In this document: piece by piece, positions 58,701 to 64,000 of the stretch
How positions within the stretch are numbered: the first letter of the stretch is position 1
Layout of the letters: each line of letters begins with the position of its first letter
DNA from: Lampris incognitus
Taxonomy: Eukaryota; Chordata; Actinopteri; Lampriformes; Lampridae
Assembly: GCF_029633865.1 (NCBI RefSeq)
Contig: NC_079222.1
Coordinates: forward strand, 35,471,987-35,535,986
Length of the DNA stretch: 64,000 nucleotides
Direction of reading: 5' to 3'
The notes under the pieces: model-generated
Databases searched by the model: none
What the model was told of the DNA's origin: nothing
Seen by the model: the letters and a program-made list of their open reading frames with translations, nothing else
Position numbers and translations under genes: made by a program

Positions 58701-61444
58701 TAGTCATTGCAACAATATCGTCAAAATATTGATGTTGAGTCAAACTGTCTTTATGCATGCTCAATAATCCAGGTAAGAAAATCAGAGGTTGAATCAGTTC
58801 ATCTGGACATGTGTGTCATCACTCATCTAAGTGTGACCTCTTTGGTCTCAACTGGCTGGAGGTATCCCCACCCTTATAAACAATACACTGGCATAACGAC
58901 CGAAAACCAGTTTCATATGCAAATAGTCACAGAGGATTTGGGAATGTTTGCAATCACAGCACTGTAAGATGGCAATAAATGTACTCTTAGCCCCCCCCTC
59001 CCCCGGTTCAGGGATGGAGGGATCTTTCAAGGATGAGGGTGTGCACATCCTTGATAGGGAGGAACACTGGTTTGAACGGGGAGTCAAAGAGGCCATCTAT
59101 GTGATGAGGGAACGACCATCCCTGAACCCGGGGGGGGGGGGGCTAAGAGTACATCTGTCACCATCTTACAATGCTGTGATTGCAAACATTCCCCAATCCT
59201 CTGTGAATAGTACACACTGCCATTGTAACTCTGGATAATGGTCACAGAAATTTGCATATGAAACTGATTGCTGGTTTGGGTCGTTATGCCGCTGTATTGT
59301 TTATAAGGGTGGGGACACCTGCAGTCAGTTGAGACTGAAGAGGTAACTTACATGAGTGATGACATGTGTCTGTCAATAAATGTTGTGTCCAGATGAACCG
59401 ATTCAACTTTCTGGGGTCACGAAATTCGGAGCTGTTTTATAAGGGGTCAAAAATTTGCAAACAAGTGGCCTGTTGTCAACACACATCTCTTAACTAAGAC
59501 ACCTTGCTATGGATATTTTAGTGTTAATGGATTTCACATAACAGAAATGACCACCTCTTGTTTTAATTTAGACAAAATAAGTACGTCTAACAGACGAAGA
59601 AACAAACCATGGCACATTAGATGAGTGTACACTGGATGAAACTTCAGCATGCACACTTGGTGATCTCACACTCCTTTGATGAGATCATATTCTACAGCAT
59701 ATCCAGGCTGTCTGCCAAAAATCCAATGATGTAAGCTAGGAGAGTTACAGCCAACTTATAGTTTAGCATGAATGACAAAGACCATAATTCTTTTGAAATT
59801 CAATAAACAATCTGTTCTTTCGAAGGTCAAGCCTTCTTAACTATTTGTGGTTTGTGACCCCCCCCCCAAAAAAAAAGAGGAAAGAAGATCAGCAGAGTCT
59901 AAAGGACTTTGTCTCGGGATGTTCCTCTTTTGAAATACATCACTTTTATGAATACAGATTCTAAGTTATGGTAATTTTGGTGTGCTAGTGTTCTGCACTT
60001 TCCAATTATGTCCCACCAATAAGCTCGCCCAGGTCTATATTGGCAGATGGATCAGTGATGAAATACTTGTTTCTCGTGTCATTCCAACATGTGCTGGGCT
60101 GACTGTGTCTACAGAGGAGTGGGACGACAAAACACGAACTGTACTCAATAACAGCTGTGGAAATTATTTCCCCCCACGTAATTCCACCTCCAATTGTTCT
60201 ATACTTTTACCGACTCCCTTCTAACCAAGCCAGCTGAATCGTCATTGCTAGCCCGGACCAGATCATATTACAAGCTTGTTAGTGCGGGTAGCAACAGATG
60301 GCAGCTCACAGGCTTAAGGGGAACAAAGGGCAGTGGAAGAGGGGACCATGAGGCAGAATGACCCGATATGACATGCATTATGGACCTCGTCACCCTATGG
60401 TCACCGTCCGTCTGTCCCTTTGCAATGTGTCTTCTATGAGAAGTGAGCTCAAAGGCTACTAGGCCTCTGAATACAAAAAAATGATTTTTTTTTATTCTTC
60501 CCCTACCACCATGTAAATTAAAAATTCATCAAACGACTGATACCTAACACTTTACATAGAAAAAAAGGATATTCTATGTGTGTCCATATACCCCGATAAG
60601 AAAGGGATCATTTCACCTCTTGGAGATATCTCTTGGCCCTCTCCAGAGCATCCTCGTACCCTTTCCGCCTCAGCTCGCTCAGGTTCTCGTAATACTCGTC
60701 CGTGTCGTCGCTCTCGGAGAACAGCACCTGCGAGAGTATCTTCCAGCCGCAGGTGTCCAGGGCATGGCCCAGGTACACCTGCAGCTGGTAGCACAGCGCG
60801 TCCGTCTCCCGCTGCGACATCTCAGGCGCGCCGAACAGCACGGTCCACATGCCGGACTGCTCCTCGGGGAACGGGGGCAGGCACGGCTCCAGGTCGGAGT
60901 TGACGGCGCAGAGGTGAAGGTGGGCCGCCCTCATGTCCTGGAACGAGAACAGCCCGGCCCAGCTGTAGTCCTCGCGGCCAGCCTCGCCTCCCCCCCGGCC
61001 CCCATCGTCTGCCGAGAGCGGCTCCAACACCTCCACGTCCATCACCTTGGCTGTCACCAAATCCCACGAACCCACCGCTTTGCTCACGCACTCCGGCGTG
61101 AGACGTTTCTTCTCGTCAGCTCGGGTCTCCGCCGCACCGTTTCCTGCGGGCCCGGGGTTCGACCCCCCGTGCGCAACCGGGCCGATTTCCTCTTTTCTCT
61201 TGCCGAGGCCGTTCTCCGCCACGGGGGCCGCGGGGCCGGGGCGTGCGGGGGGACGGCCGAGGAGCGAGTCCCCGAAGGTGGTCTGCCTCTGTATTGTCCG
61301 GTCGTGGCACGTTATGGCGAACTTGCCCTCGATCTCGTTCCACGCCACGATGAAGACGAATTTGTGCCTCTCTTTCTCGTCGAACACGTTGGGGCGAACG
61401 GACACCCACCCGGACTCCAAGGACTCCTCCATCGTGAACGACAT
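22961..61444 (-). CDS. jmy: jmy, junction-mediating and regulatory protein (complete, 10 coding exons)
   Basis: JMY is a WHAMM-family actin nucleator that activates Arp2/3 and also nucleates filaments through tandem WH2 motifs; in the nucleus it is a p300/p53 cofactor. Ten exons (828, 174, 151, 170, 166, 194, 87, 96, 574 and 314 bp) join in phase to 2754 bp, 917 residues (human about 988). Visible parts: conserved N-terminus [18 protein letters not shown] with [19 protein letters not shown]; coiled coil from about residue 265 to 622 with the JMY signature [10 protein letters not shown] and [11 protein letters not shown]; 16 consecutive prolines at about 730-745; WH2 motifs near 788-803 ([16 protein letters not shown]), 818-834 ([17 protein letters not shown]) and 850-865 ([16 protein letters not shown]); connector [15 protein letters not shown] and acidic tail ending CTDWEN. 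The start was chosen by similarity to the family N-terminus. Exons 3-10 are clustered, while introns 1 and 2 are 19.7 and 13.3 kb and repeat-filled. Confidence 0.95.
23469..24042 (-). CDS. jmy: jmy exon 9 (polyproline and first WH2)
   Basis: 574 bp, phase 0 to 1. It begins [16 protein letters not shown], runs through a Ser/Pro-rich linker, a block of 16 prolines encoded at about 23676-23723 (profilin/SH3 ligand type) and ends with the WH2-like [16 protein letters not shown]. Acceptor CACACAG, donor GTGAGG. Confidence 0.94.
24119..24232 (-). repeat. 27-bp tandem repeat, 4 copies
   Basis: The unit is GATGGACCTGAACCATTCT plus GGGAGGGT on +. It lies in the intron just upstream of jmy exon 9 (acceptor at 24043), within 200 bp of the splice site. 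Confidence 0.85.
24770..25010. repeat. AT-rich (TA/TTA)n tract
   Basis: Almost pure A/T with TATATA and ATTATT runs, between jmy exons 9 and 8. Confidence 0.85.
25448..25543 (-). CDS. jmy: jmy exon 8
   Basis: 32 codons, phase 0, [17 protein letters not shown] to [11 protein letters not shown], matching the family motif QRTLDRL. Acceptor CTGTAG, donor GTAGGA. Confidence 0.9.
25646..25732 (-). CDS. jmy: jmy exon 7
   Basis: 29 codons, phase 0, [17 protein letters not shown] to LRQLQQ. Acceptor TTAACAG, donor GTAAAG. Shorter and more divergent than the mammalian segment at this point. Confidence 0.9.
26010..26203 (-). CDS. jmy: jmy exon 6 (apparent GC donor)
   Basis: 194 bp; with exon 5 it gives 120 codons. 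It encodes [18 protein letters not shown] to [13 protein letters not shown]. No GT donor exists at the homologous boundary: the sequence after AAG is GCATGC, so a GC-AG intron is inferred. The next exon resumes [10 protein letters not shown] in phase, as in other JMY proteins. Confidence 0.9.
26327..26492 (-). CDS. jmy: jmy exon 5
   Basis: 166 bp, phase 0 to 1, [20 protein letters not shown] to SLRRQMT. Acceptor TCCCAG, donor GTGCGG. The open frame continues through the intron to exon 6, so intron length and splice sites, not stops, define the exon. The skipped segment is not JMY-like. Confidence 0.92.
26658..26827 (-). CDS. jmy: jmy exon 4
   Basis: 170 bp; with exon 3 it makes 107 whole codons. 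It encodes [20 protein letters not shown] to [11 protein letters not shown]. Acceptor ATCCAG, donor GTAACA. Confidence 0.95.
27261..27411 (-). CDS. jmy: jmy exon 3
   Basis: 151 bp, phase 0 to 1. It encodes [20 protein letters not shown], then [18 protein letters not shown], matching the JMY coiled coil. The acceptor CACACAG is preceded by a (CT/GA) run, the donor is GTTAAC. The longest open frame here is a different frame and is a shadow. Confidence 0.93.
27440..27790 (-). mobile_element. tRNA-derived SINE, family B, tail type 2
   Basis: The - head is GGCGGCACAACGGTGCAGTGG with B box GGTTCGAACCC, then the segment shared by all family B copies (GGAGTTTGCATGTTCTCCCC). The distal half matches 53555-53834 but not 29725 or 32699. 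It starts just upstream of jmy exon 3. Confidence 0.8.
28987..29383 (+). mobile_element. tRNA-derived SINE, family A, with target duplication
   Basis: Head with exact B box GGTTCGAATCC near 29043. The flanks are AAAAGCACAAGGAC (28973-28986) and AAAAGCATAAGGAC (29384-29397). It has small internal deletions, and the end has a GGGGGTAAA triplication. Confidence 0.85.
29516..29660 (+). mobile_element. Penelope-like terminal repeat fragment
   Basis: GCATGCCCAGTGATCCAGGT, then GTTCATCCGGACACAAGC and GAAACGTTCC...GTGACCTCTGCAG match the single-arm sequence at 58751-58850. Confidence 0.55.
29725..30083 (-). mobile_element. tRNA-derived SINE, family B, tail type 1
   Basis: - head with GTGGCGCAGTGGTTAGCGC (A-box-like TGGCGCAGTGG) and GGGTTCGAGCCCC. 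The distal part is a CA-repeat and the conserved block ending in GGATGATGG-type short repeats. Confidence 0.85.
30310..31200. other. jmy intron 2, nothing recognised
   Basis: Open frames on both strands (for example 30378-30743) show no similarity to known proteins. Confidence 0.5.
31206..31388 (+). mobile_element. tRNA-derived SINE, family A, 3' truncated
   Basis: Intact head (B box GGTTCGAATCC near 31267) and the first third of the body, ending abruptly in a perfect inverted repeat: GTCCTGGTCAC (31359-31369) and GTGACCAGGAC (31377-31387). Confidence 0.75.
32110..36200 (-). mobile_element. L1/Tx1-type LINE, degraded, with SINE insertion
   Basis: In - orientation: an ORF1 C-terminal piece near 36195-36090 ([30 protein letters not shown]); an APE endonuclease at 35138-34720 ([21 protein letters not shown]); RT segments at 34421-33304 ([49 protein letters not shown]); and a C-terminal piece near 32330-32180 ([10 protein letters not shown]). 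Frames are interrupted in many places. A tRNA-derived SINE is inserted at 32699-33058. Confidence 0.85.
32699..33058 (-). mobile_element. tRNA-derived SINE, family B, tail type 1, inserted in the L1/Tx1 LINE
   Basis: Flanked by GCACTAAAGTTTTC (32685-32698) and GCACTAAGGTTTTC (33059-33072), a 14-bp target duplication with one mismatch. The head is slightly 5' truncated. The tail is a GGAT repeat (32699-32713 on +). Confidence 0.88.
36520..37170 (-). mobile_element. L2-clade LINE fragment (RT C-terminal part)
   Basis: The - frame contains [26 protein letters not shown], then [21 protein letters not shown], matching the C-terminal part of the L2 polyprotein. It is 5' truncated and located in jmy intron 2. 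Confidence 0.8.
37667..37742. repeat. (CT)n microsatellite
   Basis: About 37 uninterrupted CT units in jmy intron 2. Confidence 0.98.
38304..38756 (+). mobile_element. tRNA-derived SINE, family A
   Basis: Full-length copy with a poly-A end (38742-38757) and short flanking AGTAGG repeats. Confidence 0.8.
39617..39701. repeat. Short hairpin element (MITE-like)
   Basis: CCTGAGTGTTAATTTAACCC...GTGTACAAAT on the left pairs with ATTTGTACAC...AGTTAAATGAACACTCAGG on the right, with about 36 of 42 positions matching across a short centre. Confidence 0.65.
40292..40525 (+). repeat. 78-bp minisatellite, 3 copies
   Basis: The unit starts TTCAGACTGGCTGCTGCACC and ends ACAACAGAGGACTTGG. The length is a multiple of three, so it stays open in one frame, but it lies in a jmy intron about 200 bp beyond exon 2. 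Confidence 0.85.
40725..40898 (-). CDS. jmy: jmy exon 2
   Basis: 58 codons, phase 0, [20 protein letters not shown] to MLCRQQIK. The acceptor is a pyrimidine tract plus CCCCAG, the donor GTAACC. It is isolated between two long introns. Confidence 0.95.
40900..42928. other. jmy intron 1, no gene
   Basis: Contains a poly-G at 41981 and a (TTA)n at 42155-42185 and 42497-42520. No repeat family is recognised. Confidence 0.5.
42929..43385 (+). mobile_element. tRNA-derived SINE, family A, with target duplication
   Basis: Full length. B box GGTTCGAATCC near 42980. CAACAAATA at 42920-42928 and 43386-43394. Confidence 0.85.
44172..44328 (-). repeat. TRIM 3' LTR
   Basis: 157-bp terminal repeat, 3' copy in element orientation, starting right after the polypurine tract at 44330-44342. 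Confidence 0.85.
44446..44602 (-). repeat. TRIM 5' LTR
   Basis: 157-bp terminal repeat, 5' copy in element orientation, followed by the tRNA-Leu-type primer binding site. Confidence 0.85.
47131..49777. other. jmy intron 1, no gene
   Basis: Unique-looking apart from the AAGT-rich repeat at 48765-48910 and a CA run near 48008-48030. Confidence 0.5.
48765..48910. repeat. Degenerate AAGT-rich repeat
   Basis: Repeated AAAGTTAAAA and AGTTCCAAGTACCAAAAAGT blocks. Confidence 0.7.
49778..49910 (+). mobile_element. tRNA-derived SINE, family A, head only
   Basis: Head and the GGCTTGGTCGGGCGTCCC segment, then unrelated sequence. This is the second 3'-truncated copy. Confidence 0.7.
50150..50945 (+). 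repeat. GC-rich element with internal duplication and L2-like tail
   Basis: A block of about 170 bp (GGCGCTGGAT...CATGCAGAC...GGCAGTT) occurs twice, at about 50229-50400 and 50497-50672, offset about 268-274 bp. The right end is GACAATAAATTGTTCCTGAT with a TTCCTGA repeat, like an L2-mobilised 3' end. A 282-codon frame on - (50296-51144) overlaps it but matches nothing I recognise. Confidence 0.55.
51168..51235 (-). repeat. L2-type 3' tail fragment
   Basis: On -, GATGTAGGGCTATACAAATA and a GTGACTTGAC end, like the tail at 10600-10628. Confidence 0.6.
51640..52100. repeat. AT-rich region with many CTATAG/ACTATA motifs
   Basis: Repeated ACTATA, CTATAG and TATAAT words in both orientations suggest a decayed foldback or MITE cluster. 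No clear ends can be set. Confidence 0.4.
52805..53118 (-). mobile_element. SINE family B, tail type 1, head missing
   Basis: Conserved body and CA segment with GGATAGATGG-type end. The tRNA head is lost beyond the poly-C at 53091. Confidence 0.75.
53555..53834 (-). mobile_element. tRNA-derived SINE, family B, tail type 2
   Basis: - head GGGTGGCACGGTGGTGCAGTGG and a degraded B box (GGGTTTTAACCC). The distal half is shared with 27440-27790. Confidence 0.78.
53920..54255 (+). repeat. Divergent family-A-like SINE
   Basis: Blocks such as GATTCAAACCCC, TCGACCAGGCATCGCAGG, AAAAGGAAGTGGTCGACTAG and GTGGAAGTCTACACCCTCCC follow the family A order but with heavy divergence. Confidence 0.45.
54695..54778 (-). 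repeat. SINE family B tail fragment
   Basis: CCATTATCCAAGCCACTTATCC and GGATGCTGGAGCC blocks of tail type 1 only. Confidence 0.65.
54780..56349. other. jmy intron 1, no gene
   Basis: No family recognised. A small palindrome GCATGTC...GGACATGC occurs near 55144. Confidence 0.5.
56350..57470 (-). mobile_element. LINE reverse-transcriptase fragment, same family as 17310-18065
   Basis: - frame with [40 protein letters not shown] and [13 protein letters not shown] (catalytic FADD), then [15 protein letters not shown]. The CATCT tail is at 56366-56387. The RT is frameshifted downstream of 56860. Confidence 0.85.
58210..58322 (-). repeat. SINE family B tail fragment
   Basis: CCACTATCCAAACCGCTTATCC through GACATGCCGCCAG, tail type 1 only. 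Confidence 0.7.
58745..59415. mobile_element. Penelope-like element remnant as a long foldback
   Basis: Arms at about 58778-59022 and 59106-59413 are inverted copies of each other. The + strand centre and right arm encode [20 protein letters not shown] followed by RERPSLN and HLSPSYNAV, the C-terminal end of the GIY-YIG region of fish Penelope-like elements as I recall it. The flanks carry the family's AATAATCCAGG and TCATCTGGACA segments, also found at 3945 and 29516. Confidence 0.75.
59416..60616. other. jmy intron 1, 5' end, no gene
   Basis: Unique-looking sequence up to the exon 1 donor, with a poly-C/poly-A junction at 59860. No exon-like frame. Confidence 0.5.
60617..61444 (-). CDS. 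jmy: jmy exon 1 (N-terminal 276 residues)
   Basis: The ATG is at 61444-61442. The exon ends KRYLQE at 60617 before the donor GTGAAA. GC-rich codon usage and CpG density reflect its position in a CpG island. The N-terminal 60 residues are strongly JMY-like; the middle is a low-complexity, Gly/Glu/Pro-rich stretch and the end begins the coiled coil ([16 protein letters not shown]). Confidence 0.95.
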
Positions 61445-62225
61445 TGTCCGCCGAGGGGGGGGAGAGCAAAGTCGAGTAAAGTTAGCTTAGTCCCGACAAG
61501 AGAAGAAGAAAAAAACAAAAACACACCGTCTCTGACGTCGACGCTAAAAGGGGCAACGGCTAGCCGGTGTTAGCCGGGGACAGGCTAGACAATAAGACCT
61601 TGTAAGCTAGCGGCGCGCAAAGCGGGCAGGCTGATTTTCTCTTTTTTGGGGGGGGGGGGGAAGAGATCAAAGTCTACGCGGCTTTGTTCTCACATTCGTC
61701 AGCCGAAAACATACCGAAGCCTGGCGACGTTTCCCCGGCCCGAGTTTGGAGCCGTGACGGGGAGCCGAAGTGGCCCGACAACACTCCCAGAGAGCTGCGT
61801 CGGACGACGGGCAAGCGGCAGGACCTCCTCAGGTGGGTCGGCGGACCACCCGCTACGCTCATCTGGCCTGGCGCTTTGTGCACCCGCGGACAATGCGGCT
61901 CGCGGGCACGTCACGTGGTGCGGTTGTTTACAAGCGTTCGGAGGCGCGTCCTGCGAAAGCTCCCCGCGACAACACGTTTCGGCGCGCAAGCCGAGGGCGC
62001 GCTCCTGTCGACGACTCTCCCCCTCAGCTCTCGCTATTATTGTTAGTATCGTTATTAGTATCGTGGAAGCACGTGTCTGTCACTCTTTTTTTTTAAATCC
62101 TCTGCTGACGTCATTTTGCACGGGAAGCGTAAACATCCGCACGTGGACAATTCCCTGACGTCGGGCACGCAGAGGACGTCCTGACGTTGGGCCCCGCCCC
62201 CCGTGCCCGACGTCCGGAAGTGAGA
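61445..62225 (-). promoter_or_regulatory. jmy: jmy 5'UTR/promoter, CpG-rich with CRE-like cluster
   Basis: CpG density is high from exon 1 to about 62220 and drops abruptly after that. Sites seen: a full CRE TGACGTCA at 62106-62113, further GACGTC hexamers at 61534, 62157, 62175 and 62209, an E-box CACGTG at 62140, a GC-box core CCCCGCCCCC at 62192, and an ETS-type CCGGAAGTGA at 62214-62223. No TATA box is obvious, as in many CpG-island promoters. The transcription start is not defined. Confidence 0.65.
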
Positions 62226-62563
62226 TTTTTTTTCTCTTTCTTCAATAAACTTTTAATGTACATTTTCGGGAAACTTACAAATATATATATTAAAAAAACG
62301 ATCAGCGGTTAACGTCACAATACGGTTTCCAGACAACAACGGTACAACCAAAAGAATACAAAACAAGGGTATGCTGGCGCACAAGAAAAAGGGGAGAAAA
62401 AAAGTCACGTGGGGAAGTTTCGAGGCTCCGTGTGTTTCCAGCGTCTTTACAGTATCGAAATAATGTCCCACTTCTATTTTAAATTCTTGTGTCCTTGCAT
62501 TTTTTTTCTTTGCCCTTTTGAATTTATGTATAACACGTTTCCATAATAAAATCAAATGAAAAA

Positions 62564-62632
62564 AAGTTTCAAAATAAATGTTCTAAAAGTTTCAAAATAA
62601 ATGTTCTAAAAGGTTCAAAATAAATGTTCTTG
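62564..62632. repeat. 23-bp tandem repeat, 3 copies
   Basis: TTTCAAAATAAATGTTCT plus AAAAG, about 340 bp upstream of the CpG island edge. Confidence 0.85.
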
Positions 62633-63038
62633 GGACGTGTCGTTTAAAAGCAGAGGCCTTCGGACTTGTGCAGAGTTTCGACCGGGTGAATATCGCCATC
62701 TTCTGAACCAAGCCTACAATACATTATGGATGAACTGCCTTTCTGTCCCAAGTACACCCAGCTGCTGCCTGCAGCATGGAGCGCAGCTGCACGTTCGTCG
62801 GGCAAGCCCCGCCCACTTTAAGGTCAGGGTTAGGGGAAGGGGTGTAGCCCCGCCTCGTTCTGCAGGCTGCAGCTGAGCGCTGCTCGTCTGTTCTGCCACG
62901 TAGCAGTTTGATATGAAGTGTGCATCAGGCGTGTAGTTGATGAAGAGCAATCTCTTCATCTGGCGAGAACGATACTTGCTTTATCAAACACCAACTATTT
63001 AAAAAAGGAGAGCAGGATAAGTGGTTTTGATGATGGAT

Positions 63039-63068
63039 GGCTAGATGGATGGATGGATGGATGGATGC
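63039..63068. repeat. (GGAT)n microsatellite
   Basis: GATGGATGGATGGATGG run. Confidence 0.9.
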
Positions 63069-63189
63069 ATCAGAATCAGAAATTATTTTATTGCCATGCG
63101 CATCACATGCACTAATTGGCGTTGTTGGTGCAATTGAGAAAGCAGGCAAAATATTGTCTTAAATAAAATAGAATAAGTATGTGATACAA

Positions 63190-64000
63190 TAACTACTACT
63201 ACTACTTTTGGCTGCTCCCGTTAGGGGGCGCCACAGCGGATCATAATTTCAATCTCTTCCTGTCCTCTGCATCTTCCTCTGTCACACCAGCCACCTGCAT
63301 GTCCTCCATCACCACATCCATAAACCTCCTCTTTGGCCTTCCTCTTCTCCTCTTCCCTGGCAGCTCCATATTCAGCATCCTTCTCCCAATATACCAGCAT
63401 CTCTCCTCCACACATGTCCAAACCATCTCAATCTTGCCTCTCTTGCTTTGTCTCCAAACCATCCAACCTGAGCTGTCCCTCTAATATAGTCGTTCCTAAT
63501 CCTGCCCTTCTTCATCACTCCCAGTGAAAATCTTAGCATCTTCAACTCTGCCACCTCCAGCTCCGCCTCCTGTCTTTTCATCAGTGCCACTGTCTCCAAA
63601 CCATATAACATAGCTGGTCTCACAACCATCTTGTAAACCTTCCCTTTAACTCTTGCTGGTACCCTTCTGTCACAAATCACTCCTGACACTCTTCTCCACC
63701 CACTCCACCCTGCCTGCGCTCTCTTCTTCACCTCTCTTCCCCACTCCCCGTTACTTTGGACAGTTGACCCCAAATATTTAAACTCATACGCATTAGTCAC
63801 CTCCACTCCTTGCATCCTGACCATTCCACTGTCCTCCCTCTCTTTCATGCATAGGTATTCCGTCTTGCTCCTACTGACTTTCATTCCTCTTCTCTCCAGT
63901 GCATACCTCCACCTCTCCAGGCTCTCCCCCACCTGCAACCTACTCTCGCTACAGATCACAATGTCATCCGCGAACATCATCGTCCATGGAGACTCCTGCC
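63190..64000 (-). mobile_element. RTE-type LINE, longest copy, running off the window end
   Basis: The - frame opens MMFADDIVICSESRLQVGES (catalytic FADD near 63970), then NAYEFKYLGSTVQSNGE and the same C-terminal motifs as 13437-13822; a frameshift occurs near 63390. The triplet tail (CTA on +) is at 63191-63206. Confidence 0.85.

Noticed and set aside
61646..62158. 170-codon frame in the CpG island
   Set aside because: GC-rich sequence has few stop codons; overlapping frames of similar size exist on both strands and no similarity is seen.
62253..62555. 100-codon frame on - upstream of jmy
   Set aside because: Low-complexity hydrophobic/basic frame in AT-rich sequence beyond the CpG island; no similarity or splice context.

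Overview
The window is nuclear DNA from a ray-finned (teleost-type) fish. The evidence is two intron-containing vertebrate genes with ordinary GT-AG introns, a CpG-rich promoter, and a dense load of retroelement families of the kind that fills fish introns: L2, RTE, L1/Tx1, a restriction-endonuclease-type LINE, Penelope-like elements, and tRNA- and 5S-derived SINEs. The species cannot be named from the sequence. About half of the long open frames in the window are repeat-derived or chance frames, not genes.

Gene 1 is homer1 on the + strand. The window opens inside an intron and holds seven coding exons (4215-4346, 4568-4660, 9936-10078, 12729-12888, 12990-13100, 13238-13318, 15119-15307), which give the C-terminal 302 residues: the end of the EVH1 domain, a linker and the coiled coil. 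A 3'UTR follows to about 17.03 kb. Gene 2 is jmy on the - strand. All ten coding exons are present (61444 down to 22961) and their phases join into 2754 bp, encoding 917 residues: the conserved N-terminal region, a central coiled coil, a run of 16 prolines, three WH2 motifs and the C/A tail ending in DWEN. The genes are convergent, with a LINE fragment between their 3' ends. The same arrangement is known in mammals (HOMER1/JMY), and the paralogous pair HOMER2/WHAMM is also adjacent, so this is an old vertebrate linkage. Homer scaffolds postsynaptic receptors; JMY nucleates actin and is a p53 cofactor. Nothing here suggests that they act in one pathway.

Layout: 1-4.2 kb, homer1 intron with repeats; 4.2-17.1 kb, homer1 exons and 3'UTR; 17.3-18.1 kb, LINE fragment; 18.1-23.0 kb, probable jmy 3'UTR with a SINE; 23-27.4 kb, clustered jmy exons 10-3; 27.4-40.7 kb, intron 2 with SINEs and an L1/Tx1 LINE; 40.7-40.9 kb, exon 2; 40.9-60.6 kb, intron 1 with L2, Penelope and SINE copies; 60.6-62.2 kb, exon 1 and CpG-rich promoter; 62.2-64 kb, upstream flank ending in an RTE LINE.

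The most unusual item is a miniature LTR retrotransposon at 44172-44602. It has two 157-bp LTRs, a primer binding site matching a leucine tRNA, a polypurine tract and a 4-bp target duplication inside an L2 LINE. Each LTR carries a tRNA-like A box and B box at tRNA-like spacing. An older relative lies at 11822-12110, and a large palindrome built from the same LTR follows it. This resembles the plant Cassandra design (5S promoter in the LTR) with a tRNA-like promoter instead. Whether it has been described in fish cannot be decided without a search.
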